DNA from: Phalacrocorax aristotelis
Taxonomy: Eukaryota > Chordata > Aves > Suliformes > Phalacrocoracidae
Direction of reading: 5' to 3'
NCBI RefSeq assembly: GCF_949628215.1
Contig: NC_134311.1
Location: 57,148,205-57,212,204, forward strand
Length of the DNA: 64,000 nucleotides
Positions 1-12,394 of this stretch are shown here, in pieces (position 1 is the stretch's first letter; the number at the start of each line of letters is the position of its first letter). The notes under the pieces were generated by a model. The model saw nothing but the letters and a program-made list of their open reading frames with translations, ran no database searches and was not told the origin of the DNA. The position numbers were made by a program, and so were the translations under genes.

Positions 1-3000
1 TGCACCAGGCTGTACTTCTGTTGCCATCCTCCTGGCACCAGAGGGTGGCTTGATCAAAGCAGTGTCCCCAGTCTTGGTGTAAACAACACATTCCTCTGTG
101 TCTACCAGCTTTATCACTTATAGTCATGTCCTTGGTAATGAGCACAGGCCATTTTTTAACCCTCGCTCTTTTTTTTTCCTTTCTTTCCCACACATATTTC
201 CACTTTATTTTAGAACTGTTACAAATCTCTGTACCTGCTAGTAGGTATCAGCATAGCTTGCAGGTGGAGATCTTCAAAGGATACCATATGGCAGGTTTTC
301 TCACTAACTAAGCATAGCCCCATGTCACACACTAATGCCAGTACAACCCCATTTTGGGTATCTCACTGGTACTTGTTCTCACAAAATACTGAGTAGCATT
401 TTATATTCTTTAAGAAGCCATACATTCCTGATACTTGTGGAAGGTGTTAGTTCTGGAGGAGGATGGTCTCCTCCAAGAAAAACAACTGAAAATTAATTTG
501 TAACAGTGTGCCAGTAGGAAGTCACACTTCAGGTTGGTTCGTTTGCTGTGTACACCAAGAACTGGCTTCTCTGCTGGAGCTTCAGCCAGGATATGAAGCA
601 GTCACGACCGCCTTTGAGATAAGACCTGCCTGGGTTGAGATCCAGAAAACTCATTCTACATACATAAGCAAACAGTCCCTTGAGGGACAGGCACATTGTG
701 CCATCTGCTGTCTCCAGCCCAGCAGAGGCATGCTGATCATTTTCATCAAACAGAAACGTTGGAGTGGTACAGCAAATAATAATACTTTCAATCTGTTAGC
801 AAAGCTTTCTTCATGCTTTAAAAAGTTCTCTCCTTTTGGTCTCTTGCCTTAATCTTTTGGGAATCATCATTAGGCCTGTATTTATTTTAAAAACTGCTCC
901 TGTTTCTGCTGGTATGAGTGTAGAAGCATATTTCTTGAACATGGAGCTCAAAAGATCTCATTGATAAGCAGCTGGGCTTCCAGAGACAGTCATGATGAAG
1001 TCCTGGTGAAACATATGCTCCAAAGACCTTACACGAAAGATACCTGTTTTATTTTATTATGAATAAAGCTTACAGAAAAAGGACTCTGACACTAAGTATA
1101 ATGTAAGTAAACAAATTACATACAAAGAAAATTCTAGCAGTGAAGTTATTCTATGGTTTTGTATAAAGACATATTATCTTTATTAGCTGTAAAAACAAAA
1201 TTAGAATAATCTGCAGGATTTTGTGGTAATTCATTTAATTTCCTGTTTTCTGAATTATTTGACTTCTAGAGGATGATTGTTAAGAGAGGATGAAAAAAAC
1301 ATCAACTGCTTTTCTTTGAAGATGGTACAGGAAACTCAAGAAATTTAAGTTTCAAAGATTAGCCAGTTCATAAGAGGAATATATTTTACCAAGTCCATGT
1401 ATGTTCCAAATAGCGAACTGATTCTTGACAGAGCTGTGGCGACCAGCAGCCTCCATCTGTTTAAAAAAAATGAAGAAATAATGTTCTTCCCATATGTTGA
1501 GGGCCAGGAAAAAAGGGATATATAAATGGTTGTGTAACAGTGACAGAAAATAGGCACCTGCCACCTTTAATGTATCAAAATAGTTGCAGTTTTCTCCCCA
1601 CCACTGCCTCTCAGTCCCACCTCCACCCTGATGTAAAGATCAGGTCTTCACTGATGAGTTCTTCCCCATCAAAGCATTGCAACTGTTTTCCTTCCCACAC
1701 CCCAAATCTAGAGCCAGAAATCTCCCCTTCAGGGAAACACAAGCATGTTGTTGGGGAGTAGTGAAGCCATCATGTCAGGTTTGCCCACGAAACACAGGTG
1801 AGGGGTTTACCTCTCAGTATACATATCTTCAGCAGCTCTGCCTGGTCCTTGTGGAGTCCCTGGGCCTGTATAGACTGTGGTCTCACTCCTGTTACTGGTC
1901 TCCAGCTAATATGCCTTCCTCTGGCTTCTGGAGTGCCTCAAAAGGAAGCAATAAAAATGCAGCAGCATGAATGGGCCACATATAAAGGCTAATCCTGATA
2001 AGGGCTTTGGAAACATTCACACAGTTTCCTCTTAAAGGCTTAATGCAACAGAGAGAAATAGTGGTGTCCATAATGAACATGGCTTTATTCCTGCATCACC
2101 TGCTCCCAGGCCCCCATAACTCAATCCTGTGATCCATTCAAGTTTCAGGGTTAGGAGGCAAGAACCTGAGCACAATCTTGCAAATGCATTCAGCTCCCCT
2201 CCAGCTGCTAAACAGTTTCAACAGCCACTCCCTCTAAGCAAAGTAAATCTTTCAGGGGCTAAGACCAGAAATTATCCAACATTACCACCACTTGGGATGT
2301 TGAGGGAATGACCTAGCTGCCACCTTCAACAAATGCCAAACGCCTGACTCAGAATAAATCCTTCTGCATAGGCTTCATCTTTGCTCCTGGGGAAGAAAAG
2401 CAGCCAAGGAAGAGGAAGTTTCCTCAGAGAACAGCTTTTATCTAACCTCAAAGGCAAGATCTTCAGAGAGCAAAGGATTAACGAGCTCATTAGCAAACAA
2501 GTTGCAAGCTGCTACAGACAATAGCAATATCTGATTTCAGGCACTGAAACCTTTTGATTCCTCTCTTATTTGTAGGCCAGATCCCTTGAGCTATCTACTT
2601 CCAGGACCACGCCTTAACTGCCTGGCTGAAATGTAGGCCTAGTGCATGCAGATGAACTGCAGTTTCAAGAAAGTTGGGCCAGGGGAGATGCAAGTGTCTC
2701 AGTGCTGAAAACCTAGAAAAGATGCTGTGACCTTCCAGTCCGAGCTTTTCTATAAGTCAGGCCAGAGAAGCATCCTGAATTATTTTCAGCTTGTGTTGCA
2801 GCAGACCAGTTGGAAGACCAGCCCTCTCCATGTAGATGGAACCACCACAAGATTGCAAAGAGGTCCCAAAACCTAAATATTCTCCCTATTAAGAATACAG
2901 TGTCATATTTCTGGTTGAGTTTATCGCACTCCAACATGCAGCCATTGAAGCTGCCTATACCATTCTCTGCCAGAATAATGAAACATCCTATTTCTGTGTT

Positions 3001-4555
3001 CTTACAAGTATTCCTAGACTGTCATCAAGAACGTCCAAACCCCTCTTTTTTTTGCTAAGCTGCACAGATTTGAGCTCCTGCAGTCCTTTACTAGAAGGCA
3101 TTTTCCAATTTGTTAGTTATTCCTAGCTCTGCTCTGACAGCCTCTAGTTCACCAGCACCCTTCTTGAACTGCAGGCATCAGAAGCCAGCTCATCACTCCA
3201 GGAATTGCACCGATGTCAAAAACAGACATGTGGCAACTTCTTTGCAACTGGATGCAGACCAATTTTCACCTACTCCATTAGCTCTTGTGGCCCCCATGTC
3301 ACACAGGGAGTTTGTGATTAGCTAAGTGTCTTTCATGACACCCGTCCTTCCTCAAACTGCTGGGACAAGCTCCCTTATTCTGCAAACCTACACTATGTTT
3401 TGCAGTCTTCAATGGATGATTTGCCATTTAGCTGTATTCAAATGTACTCGGTTTGCTTACCCACACAGTCAGCCTGTCTAGGTTCCACATGGTAATATCT
3501 TTATTTTGCACTCCTTTGCATTCAGGGATATCTTTTTACCATCTGTGCTGCTAACAGACAGTGTAATAGAATATAAAAAGAGTATTAGTTATTCCATCCA
3601 GGAATAGCACAGAGGGTGACTACCTTTCAGCTCCTTCCTTCCCTTTATTCTCTCTCTCTTGTAGCTGCTGCCATTTTGGCTAAGCATAAAGACTGTTGCA
3701 AAAGAGGACAGTGCACAGTAATGCAGATGGAAAGGAGGGTGCTTTGGTTTACAGTGAGAGTGGATGCAAGTGGACGGGATCTACTCCAGAGCTTCTTCTC
3801 AGCGCTCATTCCCACACAGTTCACTGGAGGCAGTTCATGGACACAGGGATGGCCACCTTACACAGCTGAAGCATTTGAACTTCCTTTCCTCTTGAGGTGG
3901 TTTTTAAGCTAGCTAACTGGTTAGCTGCAGCAGCTAACCATGAGGGCTCACCACTGCCATGCTCATCCAGGCTCTTTAGAAAGCCTTAGGTTGCTGTGAC
4001 TGCTGTGCTAATGACATCGAAGGCTTTCCCTGCAACTGTCATAGCCTCAGTTGTGTGTTATATACTCAAAGGCCATGCTGGATTCAGTAATGCTTTATTT
4101 TTTAAGGCACTAAACACCTTGCAGAATTCGAGTCTGTAAAACATACTTCAATGTCTTTTCTTATTTGCCTTTTGACTACCAAGGGAATTAATTAGCATCA
4201 GCATGAGTGTAAGAACTGTGGAAAGCAGAATGAGCCATACGAACTTTCTCAAGTCTGTTCAGCTCCCAGAGAGTTCTCATCACAATTCATCCAAATGCCA
4301 TCCTTGGTTTGCTTCAGAAACCTACTATTCCTGTGTGTTTAAAATGATCCTGTGGATGTGCTGTTCATCTGAGCTAATTAAAGCCTATAAACTAACAGGC
4401 ACATTTTGCTCCTTTTACTGTCAACAAATGCTGGAGAGGCTAAATGTGCAAAGATATGTAGTAGATCTTGGGGTTATATTGACACAACTTTATTTGCAAT
4501 AAGAGGGGTAGATCTGAGCTGGTACTGTTTACTGCAAGTACAAGTTTAACTGTTT

Positions 4556-4640
4556 GGGGTTTTTTAATTTTGAATATTTATTATGTATATATTCAATATA
4601 TTCAATAATTGAATATTTATATATTCAGTAATAACCTAAT
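4556..4640. repeat. AT-rich low-complexity tract
   Basis: A run of nearly pure A/T built from variants of attcaatatatt and gaatatttatat. It can form small hairpins. It lies in intergenic DNA and carries no coding signal. Confidence 0.7.
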
Positions 4641-5086
4641 AATTTTAATTCCAGAAAGGGGGAAGGAGAAATATATTACATTTTCATCTTTTAAAATAGT
4701 TTCACTCTTATAAAACAGTTAATACTGAATAGGTTAATGTTATAATTTGGTTTATTAACTCTTTCAAAAGATTTTTTAATTAAAATCTCTGGGGGTTATA
4801 TTTGAAGAATGCTGACCAGGCATTTATTATATGTCTGCCTTTATAAATCTCCAGTGATTGGCTAACTAAATCTATGGCTTTGAAAACTCACTCTTTATTC
4901 TCTGTAATGGGTTATTAAGCAAATAAAACAATGCAGAAATCTAGTCCAGAAGCTGCCACTGTATGCCCTATTCCCCTTTTTTTATTGTTGTCACTACTTT
5001 CATAACATATTAAAGACTGCAATAGTTTGAATGCAAATACATGCAAGGCTATTTTAACAGCCAAACCCAGAACATTGGGTTTGAGA

Positions 5087-5146
5087 TTTCCTATGAGATT
5101 TAAGAAAACTGCCACATTTCCTTTGAGATTTAAGAAAACTGTTCCT
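5087..5146 (+). repeat. 30-bp direct tandem duplication
   Basis: Two adjacent 30-base units (5087-5116 and 5117-5146) share the core gagatttaagaaaactg and differ at only a few bases. This is a recent-looking local duplication in intergenic DNA. Confidence 0.75.
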
Positions 5147-8100
5147 AAATTTTTCTTGCGTCTAGGTACAGGTTCATCTGTGATCTTCTATTGTTATCTA
5201 CATTTTGCCCTGTTGGCTGCAACACTTCACAAACTCTCTGCAATGGCATCCAAAGCAACCCTGACCTGGAAAAAAAGAGTATTTTTAACTTTCCCTAGTT
5301 CAGTGTCCCATGAGATTAACTAGACTGGAAAGGCAGACTTGTCCAAATGAACACTGGTCTATATTTGTGTTAGAGAAATGATAAAGGTTTATAAAGCAAA
5401 GGGATATGCTTAAGATCACCTTATGAAAACACTTTGATGGCCTTTTCAGTTAGTCTTAACTTTCAAACATTTTGAAAACTGCTGATGTTTGAGAAGTTTG
5501 ACGTTCCTGCCTGCAGCAGGGACACAGCTGAATGGTTTAGTATGGGAGGAAGCAAAGGGTGTTTTTGTCAGAAAATGCTGAGTGTTTATACAATAATCAG
5601 CCCTGCTCAGATGGCACATCTGCTTTTTCAGAGACTGGCAGAAATGCAGACATACCAGCAACATTTTGTCCCCAGAACCGCTTGAGAAAGAAAAAGAAAA
5701 AACGCCAACCCGTACAAATATGGTCACTGTCTCCACCTGGAGGGAAAATGCTGCCTGACATAACCAACTCATCCCATAGCACAAGCCCCAGTCCTGTCCA
5801 CAGAATGGGGCAGCCCGCTGGGAATAGGAGAGCCTCCAGAACCCCTCTGTGGAGATTTTCCCAGCAGCATAAAGAAGAGACTGTGTGGAAAACAGGGAAT
5901 TCAAAATATTTGCCAGAAGCCCCTGGAAAGCCACTTCAGGTGTGGTGTCAGTTGTTCTTTTTTACTGACTGGGTAACACAGGCCTAAGAAAAGCACTACT
6001 TCCATTTAAATAACAAGTGTAATTTCTAATTGCTCTGAAATTCCTCTGGTTTCCAAAGGACTGCAGTAGGAATGTAGTTTCTGTATTCCTCAAGAAGTTG
6101 TCTTGCCACTTGATGATAAATTCTTCCCATATTTCTTCCCTTAATAGTTTCTTTAGGGAACTTTTTCCTCTCTTTTTTAAGTCTGTAGGCTGAAGTACCT
6201 CTATATCACACCAGTGCTCTTCATCATTGCCCACCAGAACAGTTAGCCTCAAAAGAGTTTGACCCAAGGTCCTACAGGCCTGTGCCAAGAGTGTGAACTG
6301 CTTGCTTGTGCTGTAGAACAGAAGTCCCCACAAAAAGGTTCAGTAGACCCATGAACCAGAGTTAAATGCTTATTTGCTACCAGATTACATTTCTCAGTCT
6401 GCATGGAAAAGGAAGACTGCAGTCCTGTTTGGTCTCCCAGCAGAGTTTGATATGTGCGGGATGGAGAACCCTCCTTAGTCGGTCAGAACAGCAATTGCTG
6501 AAGAGAGTCAAGTGAATTAAAATGTGCCTAAACTCCCAACTTGACAACCCATGAAATGCATCCTCCTGCAAGTCACAGTGTTACCCAAGCCTCTCTGATA
6601 CCACAGGGCTGTTGAGATCAGGAGCAGAGCTCTGCAGTGAATGCTGCGCATTCTGGGCACAGATCAGCAAAGTTCAGTAGGCAGCTAGATGCTTGGGTGA
6701 ACTGGGGCTTTTCTGGAAACAGCTCAGCAGAAGATTAATCTTTAATCTGATTCTAAGTCAGGAAGACATACTGTCCCTAATGAGAAGACATGCCATGTTG
6801 CAGTGCTCTCTGTGTGCTCTCAGAGGCCCTGGGGACCTCACCAGCAGTCACAGGGAAGGCAACACGCTGAAGTGGAGCATGAACCTTGCCTTTGGGCTTT
6901 GGTTTTTGTTTCTCTTGTCCATTTGCCTGGAGAGAATGTTACTGAAAGCAGGGAAGCAAAATGGGAAGCCAATGGAGCAGAGTAGAGACAAGGGTTAGAG
7001 CTGCTGCTTTTATCTGCAGGGGAATTCTACAGTGCAAAAATATGTGAAACCAGTGAATTTTAGCTGCCAGTTTGTGAGAATTTGTCATACTGGTTTTGAA
7101 ATTCTATGAGGCAGGGAGGGCTGGCCGCATCTCTGGACGAACAGCCATGCAAACAGGAGGCTTGGCCTCACAGAGGTGTACCGGTATGCAGTAGCTGGAT
7201 GGCCTGGATCTGCAGCAGGAAGGACTCCAGTATCTCACAGCCTGGGATGTAGCTGTGTGCACAGCCCCAGCCTACCACTTAACCATACCTCAGCTCCCCA
7301 GTGTATGTGGTGTGTGTTTTGTGGCTCTCAGCCACACTCAGAGGTTGATACGAGGTTTCCAGGGTCATGAATACTGGCTGTATGTGCCACTTCGGGTGTC
7401 ATTTAGATGTCTCCACTGTCAATGGGAGATGAAAATCAAAACAGAGATGAGTTGAAGCTGAGATAGTACCTTAGAGGCAACAGCATCTAAAAACCCACAT
7501 TAGGAAAGAGCTGTGTGCTCAGCACCAACCCCGCATGGTTAGCAGTCTGGACATACACATGCTGGCCCAGAAGTTTCAGGGTCCTGCTGTTGTCATGAAG
7601 CCAGTGTGTGAACCTGCACGATCATACCTATGTTCAACATTTCAGTGTGAAGAAAGCCCAGGTTCATCTTGGTCTTTGTGGTTTCCAGGGGGGAATGTGA
7701 TGACTGTTATGTCAAAGGATGTTCAAGGTTGCCTGTTGGTCTGGCCTGCTGAGCGTTTGGGTGAGAGCCACACTTTGAAATGGTTCTGCGATGGGTTTAC
7801 TCTCACCTGCCGGAGCTTCTCCAGCAAAAGAAGAAGCTCAGTGTTTACTGAGCAGCAGATCATGGCTGCCTGAGTAGTACTGCACTGACTTTTGGCCAGT
7901 GTGTTTCATGTAAGCCCAGCCATGCCTGTCACATACAGACGTGCTTGGGCAGTGCTGTCCCCGAGGCAGTGCCTCCACCTAGCCTCTCTCCAGACTGGGA
8001 GCTGCTAGAGTTCCAAACTATTTCAGCTGGACTACACCTGTGCAAGGTAGTAATATTTACTCATGTCAATAGCAACCACCCCATCACTTGTCATCTCTTG

Positions 8101-9654
8101 CAAATGAAGCAGGACAGTATTTGGATGAGAGCTCTCCAAGGACATCTTACATGCCACAACTTGTGGTGGCACTGGCTAACTAAGCAAAGTCCACTTTAAA
8201 GAGCATGATGGGATTGTGCTGCATGAGAATCTGTCTTTGACATGAGGCATGAAAGAGAAGTCCTCGCTGCTTATTGCTGTTCCTGTTTCAGGCGTGCCTT
8301 TTTCTCTGCAGGAGTGAGTGTCTAGTAAAGCTTTGCATCAGCATGTGAGCTTGGATTTTCTGGCTGGATTCCAATGCAGGCAGTTACCATCTACCTCTGC
8401 AAACTTTCCATGCTGTTTCAGTTGGCTACAGAATGATTTTCATTTCATGTTCAAATCTGATTTAAATAGTTATTTGAACACTTGAACAATTCCTTTATTT
8501 CACACCCAGTGGTGGGTGAAAGGATGTTATGTAGCATATACTTAGATCCAGTTCAGTGGAAGCTATTACCATCACTACTGGGGTGGAAACACCGAACAAA
8601 TCCTGAACAAGTTCTGAAGGAAGCAAGCCAGCCAAACTGGAAAATACTTCATTGTAAAACATTGTGTAGGGCTTATAGTGTCCTACTCAATATATCCAGC
8701 AGCTTGTGACAGAAACCTATAGTAAGTCCAACACATTATTAATTGTAAAAGTTTAGTTCTTGAAAAGGGTACTTGTGCTTATGCTAACCATAAGATATGA
8801 GATCTGTTCACCAAAAACAAGCTGGTTTAACACACAGCTTAGTCTCTACAACAGTGGCCAAACCTCATTCTAGATACCTACAATTTTCTGGCACCCACAA
8901 GAGGACAGACTCCTCCTCAGCTACTTGAGTTCCCTCATTTCACCAAGTAAACTTTTTCCTTCTCTTATATTCCAGTTGTTGAAATTCATTTGCCACCCTC
9001 TACTCAAAACTCCATTTATTCTTTTCCTCCCACTTTTCAGAACTGTCATGGTTATCAGCTAAGCAATGTACAATGTAGATTTTTGCGATCTGATGTCATC
9101 TTGCTTGGCATATGCTACACCCTCAAATAAGCTGTTGTGCTGAATAATGTACCATATGTATATCTCCCAGGTCTCCCCAGCATTGTGAAGACATATCAGT
9201 GCTCTGATTGTGTGCCACTCAAACCAGGATTTTTGCCCTTGTTGTGTATAGCTTCCAAGTCTGGTGTTACTGACTGGAATAAAATCTTCAGCTTACCCTC
9301 TCTTCTCTGCAGCATACTGCTCTGCCTATCAAACCCTGAAAAGGTTCTGGGAAAAGCCTACTCTGATGATCTGCTGAAGAAAGAGATTGCACTTGCTTAT
9401 ATACACCCACTTGTCCTCTAACACTTAAGGTGCTGCTTTGGGTGGGTTTTTGCTTGCATGTGCTTTGTGTGCATGTAGGTTGGGAAGTGGAGTGGAAAGA
9501 AAACACAGCAGTGAATTTCAGCCTTCGACAGGTAGCTCAACAGAAAGAGATTAATACTCGAAATGGTCTTCCCATAAGGATTTGAATGGCATGCTAGTAG
9601 AGCCTTCTTTCCCTGGGTGCGGTGCAGAACTAGATTGGCTTGCCAGAGTCATTG

Positions 9655-9725
9655 CAGAGCCACTTTCCTTGGAGGTTTTTTAGGACTTGGCTGGACATGG
9701 CCCAGTCCAACTTAGGAACAGTCCT
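9655..9725 (+). mobile_element. Possible degraded CR1 3' fragment
   Basis: The stretch cttggaggttttttaggac followed by ttggctggacatggcc resembles the CR1 3' region, in which a short block about lateral errors and 'ccttggaggttttcaagac' precedes the terminal octamers. The octamer tail itself is not visible, so this is a relic call only. Confidence 0.35.
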
Positions 9726-11116
9726 GCTCTTAGTGGGTAGGGACAAGGAACCTCCAGCAGTCCCTTCCAGCCAACACTGTGGTGGTGTCATGTGCCAGAG
9801 TCTGACCACCCTGGTCTAGGAGGCTGCAGACCACAGCCCCCAGGCTGGGGGAAGGAGAGAAGAGAGTTACCCAGAGTGGCCAGAGCAGGCAGGATGGTAC
9901 CACAGTGCTCCTGTTCCAGCTACAGGCCATGGCTGGGCCTTGGGTTACCTTGAAATGACCCTGCAGGGAATGATCCCCACCTGGAGACAATGGAGCAGGC
10001 AGCCACTCCTCCCAAGGGCTCCTCCCTTTCTCCAGGGTTTGGGCATCCTGTTACAGACATCTTCCTAAAGACAGCCCTGAGTGGGACTGCCTTGCCCCCT
10101 GCACAGCATGCTCCAGATCAGCCATGGGCACGTCTGGGCACTGAGGCAGCAGCCATGGCACTGCTCACACTGAGCCAGATACTCACCTGAGTACTGGACA
10201 TTTTTTCTGCCTTCTCAAAGAGCTGTATAATGAGCAGACCCAAGATGCTCCTGCAGTGCAAGGGACTGCAAGTAGTGCTATAGCACACCAAGTGCCTGCT
10301 CAGATGGAGCCTTTCATTTTAACTGAGGTCTCTAAAACATCTCATTTTCAGAGAGACTTCTTACAATATCTTTTCTTGGAGGAACACAATAATGAGTGCA
10401 CATAGAATAGTGCTATCCAATTATTACTCAAGAGCAGAAGCATCAGCTCTAATATGCCACGTTTATTTTTCACCTTTAACATTTTTTGCATGCATGTTAC
10501 TGGCATCATGTGTTTAACTGATTCAAATTTAAAACTTCTGAATCCATTAAAGGCAACTGGAGTCTGATCATCATTGTGGTATCTGTTTTACAGTTAGCAA
10601 AACATTCTGTTTTTTCTGGATCCCATTTGCACCCTGGGAAAACTCTAGGGACAGATGGTTTACTATCCAAGTTTTACAAGTGGTTAAGATAGGAGTAGGC
10701 ACCCTGTATGCTGCAAATGTTTATAGAGGTTAAGCATAATCAGCTCCTGCTAGTCCCTGCCAACTGAATTAATTTAGTGGTGAACATGGAGAAAAAGCCT
10801 AAGGAAATACAGTTTTATTAATATTTTACATTTTCTACACAGTATTTAAGATCACACCTAAAGAACTGACAAAAGAATCCTATGTCTAGAGCAGAGACTT
10901 TAGTTTTCATGTTAGGTATTTACCAGTACTGGTGACTAGCAAAATAAATCTTTAGCTTCATTTTACACTGCAGATGGCAAAGGCTCTTACAACAGTTTTT
11001 GGTGACAGATACTCTATCTGGAGTACTTTTTTCTTGACTCTGATCTATTAGCACAGACAGAAAAGTAATGGAACATTTTGTTTGCACAGTCGTTCTTTGC
11101 AGCAACTGAAAATATA

Positions 11117-12394
11117 TCATAGAATCATAGAATGGTTTGGGTTGGAAATGACCTTTAGAGGTCATCTAGTCCAACCCCCCTGCAGTGAGGAGGGACATCT
11201 TCAGCTAGATCAGGTTGCTCAGAGCCCTGTCCAATCTGACCGTGAACGTTTCTAGGGATGGAGCCTTCTCTCACTCTCTGGGCAACCCATTCCCATGTTT
11301 CACCACCCTCATTGTAAGAAAATTTTTCCTTATATCCAGTCTAAATCTACCCTCCTTTAGTTTAAAACCATTAGCCCTTGTCCTTTCACAACAGGCCTTG
11401 CTAAAGACATTGCCCCCATCCTTCCTATAGCCCCCCTTTAGGTACTGAAAGGCCTCAGTAAGGTCTCCCCGCAGCCTTCTCTTCTCCAGGCTGAACAACC
11501 CCAACTCTCTCAGCCTGTCCTCATAGGAGAGGGGATCCAGCCCTCGGATCATTTTTGTGACCCTCCTCTGGACCCGCTCCAACAGGTCCATGTCCTTCTT
11601 GTGCTGAGGGCTCCAGAGCTGGATGCAGCACTGCAGGTGGGGTCTCACCAGAGCGGAGTAGAGGGGCAGAATCATCTCCCTCGACCTGCTGGCCACGCTG
11701 CTTTTGATGCAGCCCAGGATACTGTTGGCCTCCTGGGCTGCGAGTGCACATTGTTGGCTCATGTCCAGCTTTCTGTTCACCATTACCCCCAAGTCTTCTC
11801 CACAGGGCTGCTGTCAATCCCTTCATCCCCCAGCCTGTACTGATATCGGGGGTTGCTCTGACCCAGGTGCAGGACCTTGCACTTGGTCTTGTTGAACCTC
11901 GTGAGGTTCACACAGGTCCACCTCTCCAGCTTGTCCAGGTCCCCCTGGATGGCATCCCATCCTTCTGGCCTGTCAACTGCACCACTCAGCTTGGTGTCAT
12001 CTGCAAACTTGCTGAGGGTGCACTCGTTCCCACTGTCTATGTCACTGATGAGGATATTAAACAGTACTCGTCCCAGTATGGACCCCTGAGGGACATCATT
12101 CATCACTGCTCCGCATCTGGATATCGAGCCATTGACTACTACCCTCTGGATGCCACCATCCAGCCAATTCCTTATCCACCAAACAGCCCACGCATTAAAT
12201 CCATATCTCCACAGTTTAGAGAGTAAGGTGCTGTGGAGGATCATGTCAAAGGCCTTACAGAAGACCAGATAGATGACATCTGTTTTTCTTCCCCTGTCCA
12301 CTGATGTAGTCACTCCATCATAGAAGGCCACTAGTCTGGTGAGGCAGGACTTGCCCTCGGTGAAGCCATGCTGGCTGCCTTGAATCACCATCAC
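11117..12394 (-). mobile_element. CR1 LINE, 5'-truncated, 3' end of ORF2
   Basis: Read on the minus strand, this is about 1.3 kb of a CR1 non-LTR retrotransposon. The 3' end, at the low-coordinate side, has the octamer tail (tcatagaatcatagaatgg on the plus strand). The minus frame from 12394 reads as reverse transcriptase: [20 protein letters not shown], and the FADD catalytic motif near 12007-11996. A second frame from 11792 carries the C-terminal part ([18 protein letters not shown]). The change of frame near 11790 and the loss of the usual Asp in the first RT palm motif ([11 protein letters not shown] where [10 protein letters not shown] is expected) show it is dead. The 5' part of the element is missing, which is normal for CR1. 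Confidence 0.93.

Larger units (their letters stand above)
1..11116. other. Intergenic DNA, no gene recognised
   Basis: No stretch here reads as a conserved exon on either strand. The open frames are short, overlap each other on both strands and match no family I know. The convergent neighbour expected from the mammalian gene order is CMYA5, but I see no SPRY or fibronectin exon that would mark its end. Only minor repeats are visible, listed separately. Absence of a gene is a judgement by eye: a lncRNA or a very short exon could be missed. Confidence 0.6.

Noticed and set aside
5446-5987. 162- and 142-codon frames on opposite strands
   Set aside because: They overlap each other, contain low-complexity Lys/Phe runs and match nothing recognisable.
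11783-12394. 203-codon minus-strand frame as a host gene
   Set aside because: It is the CR1 reverse transcriptase, frameshifted and truncated.
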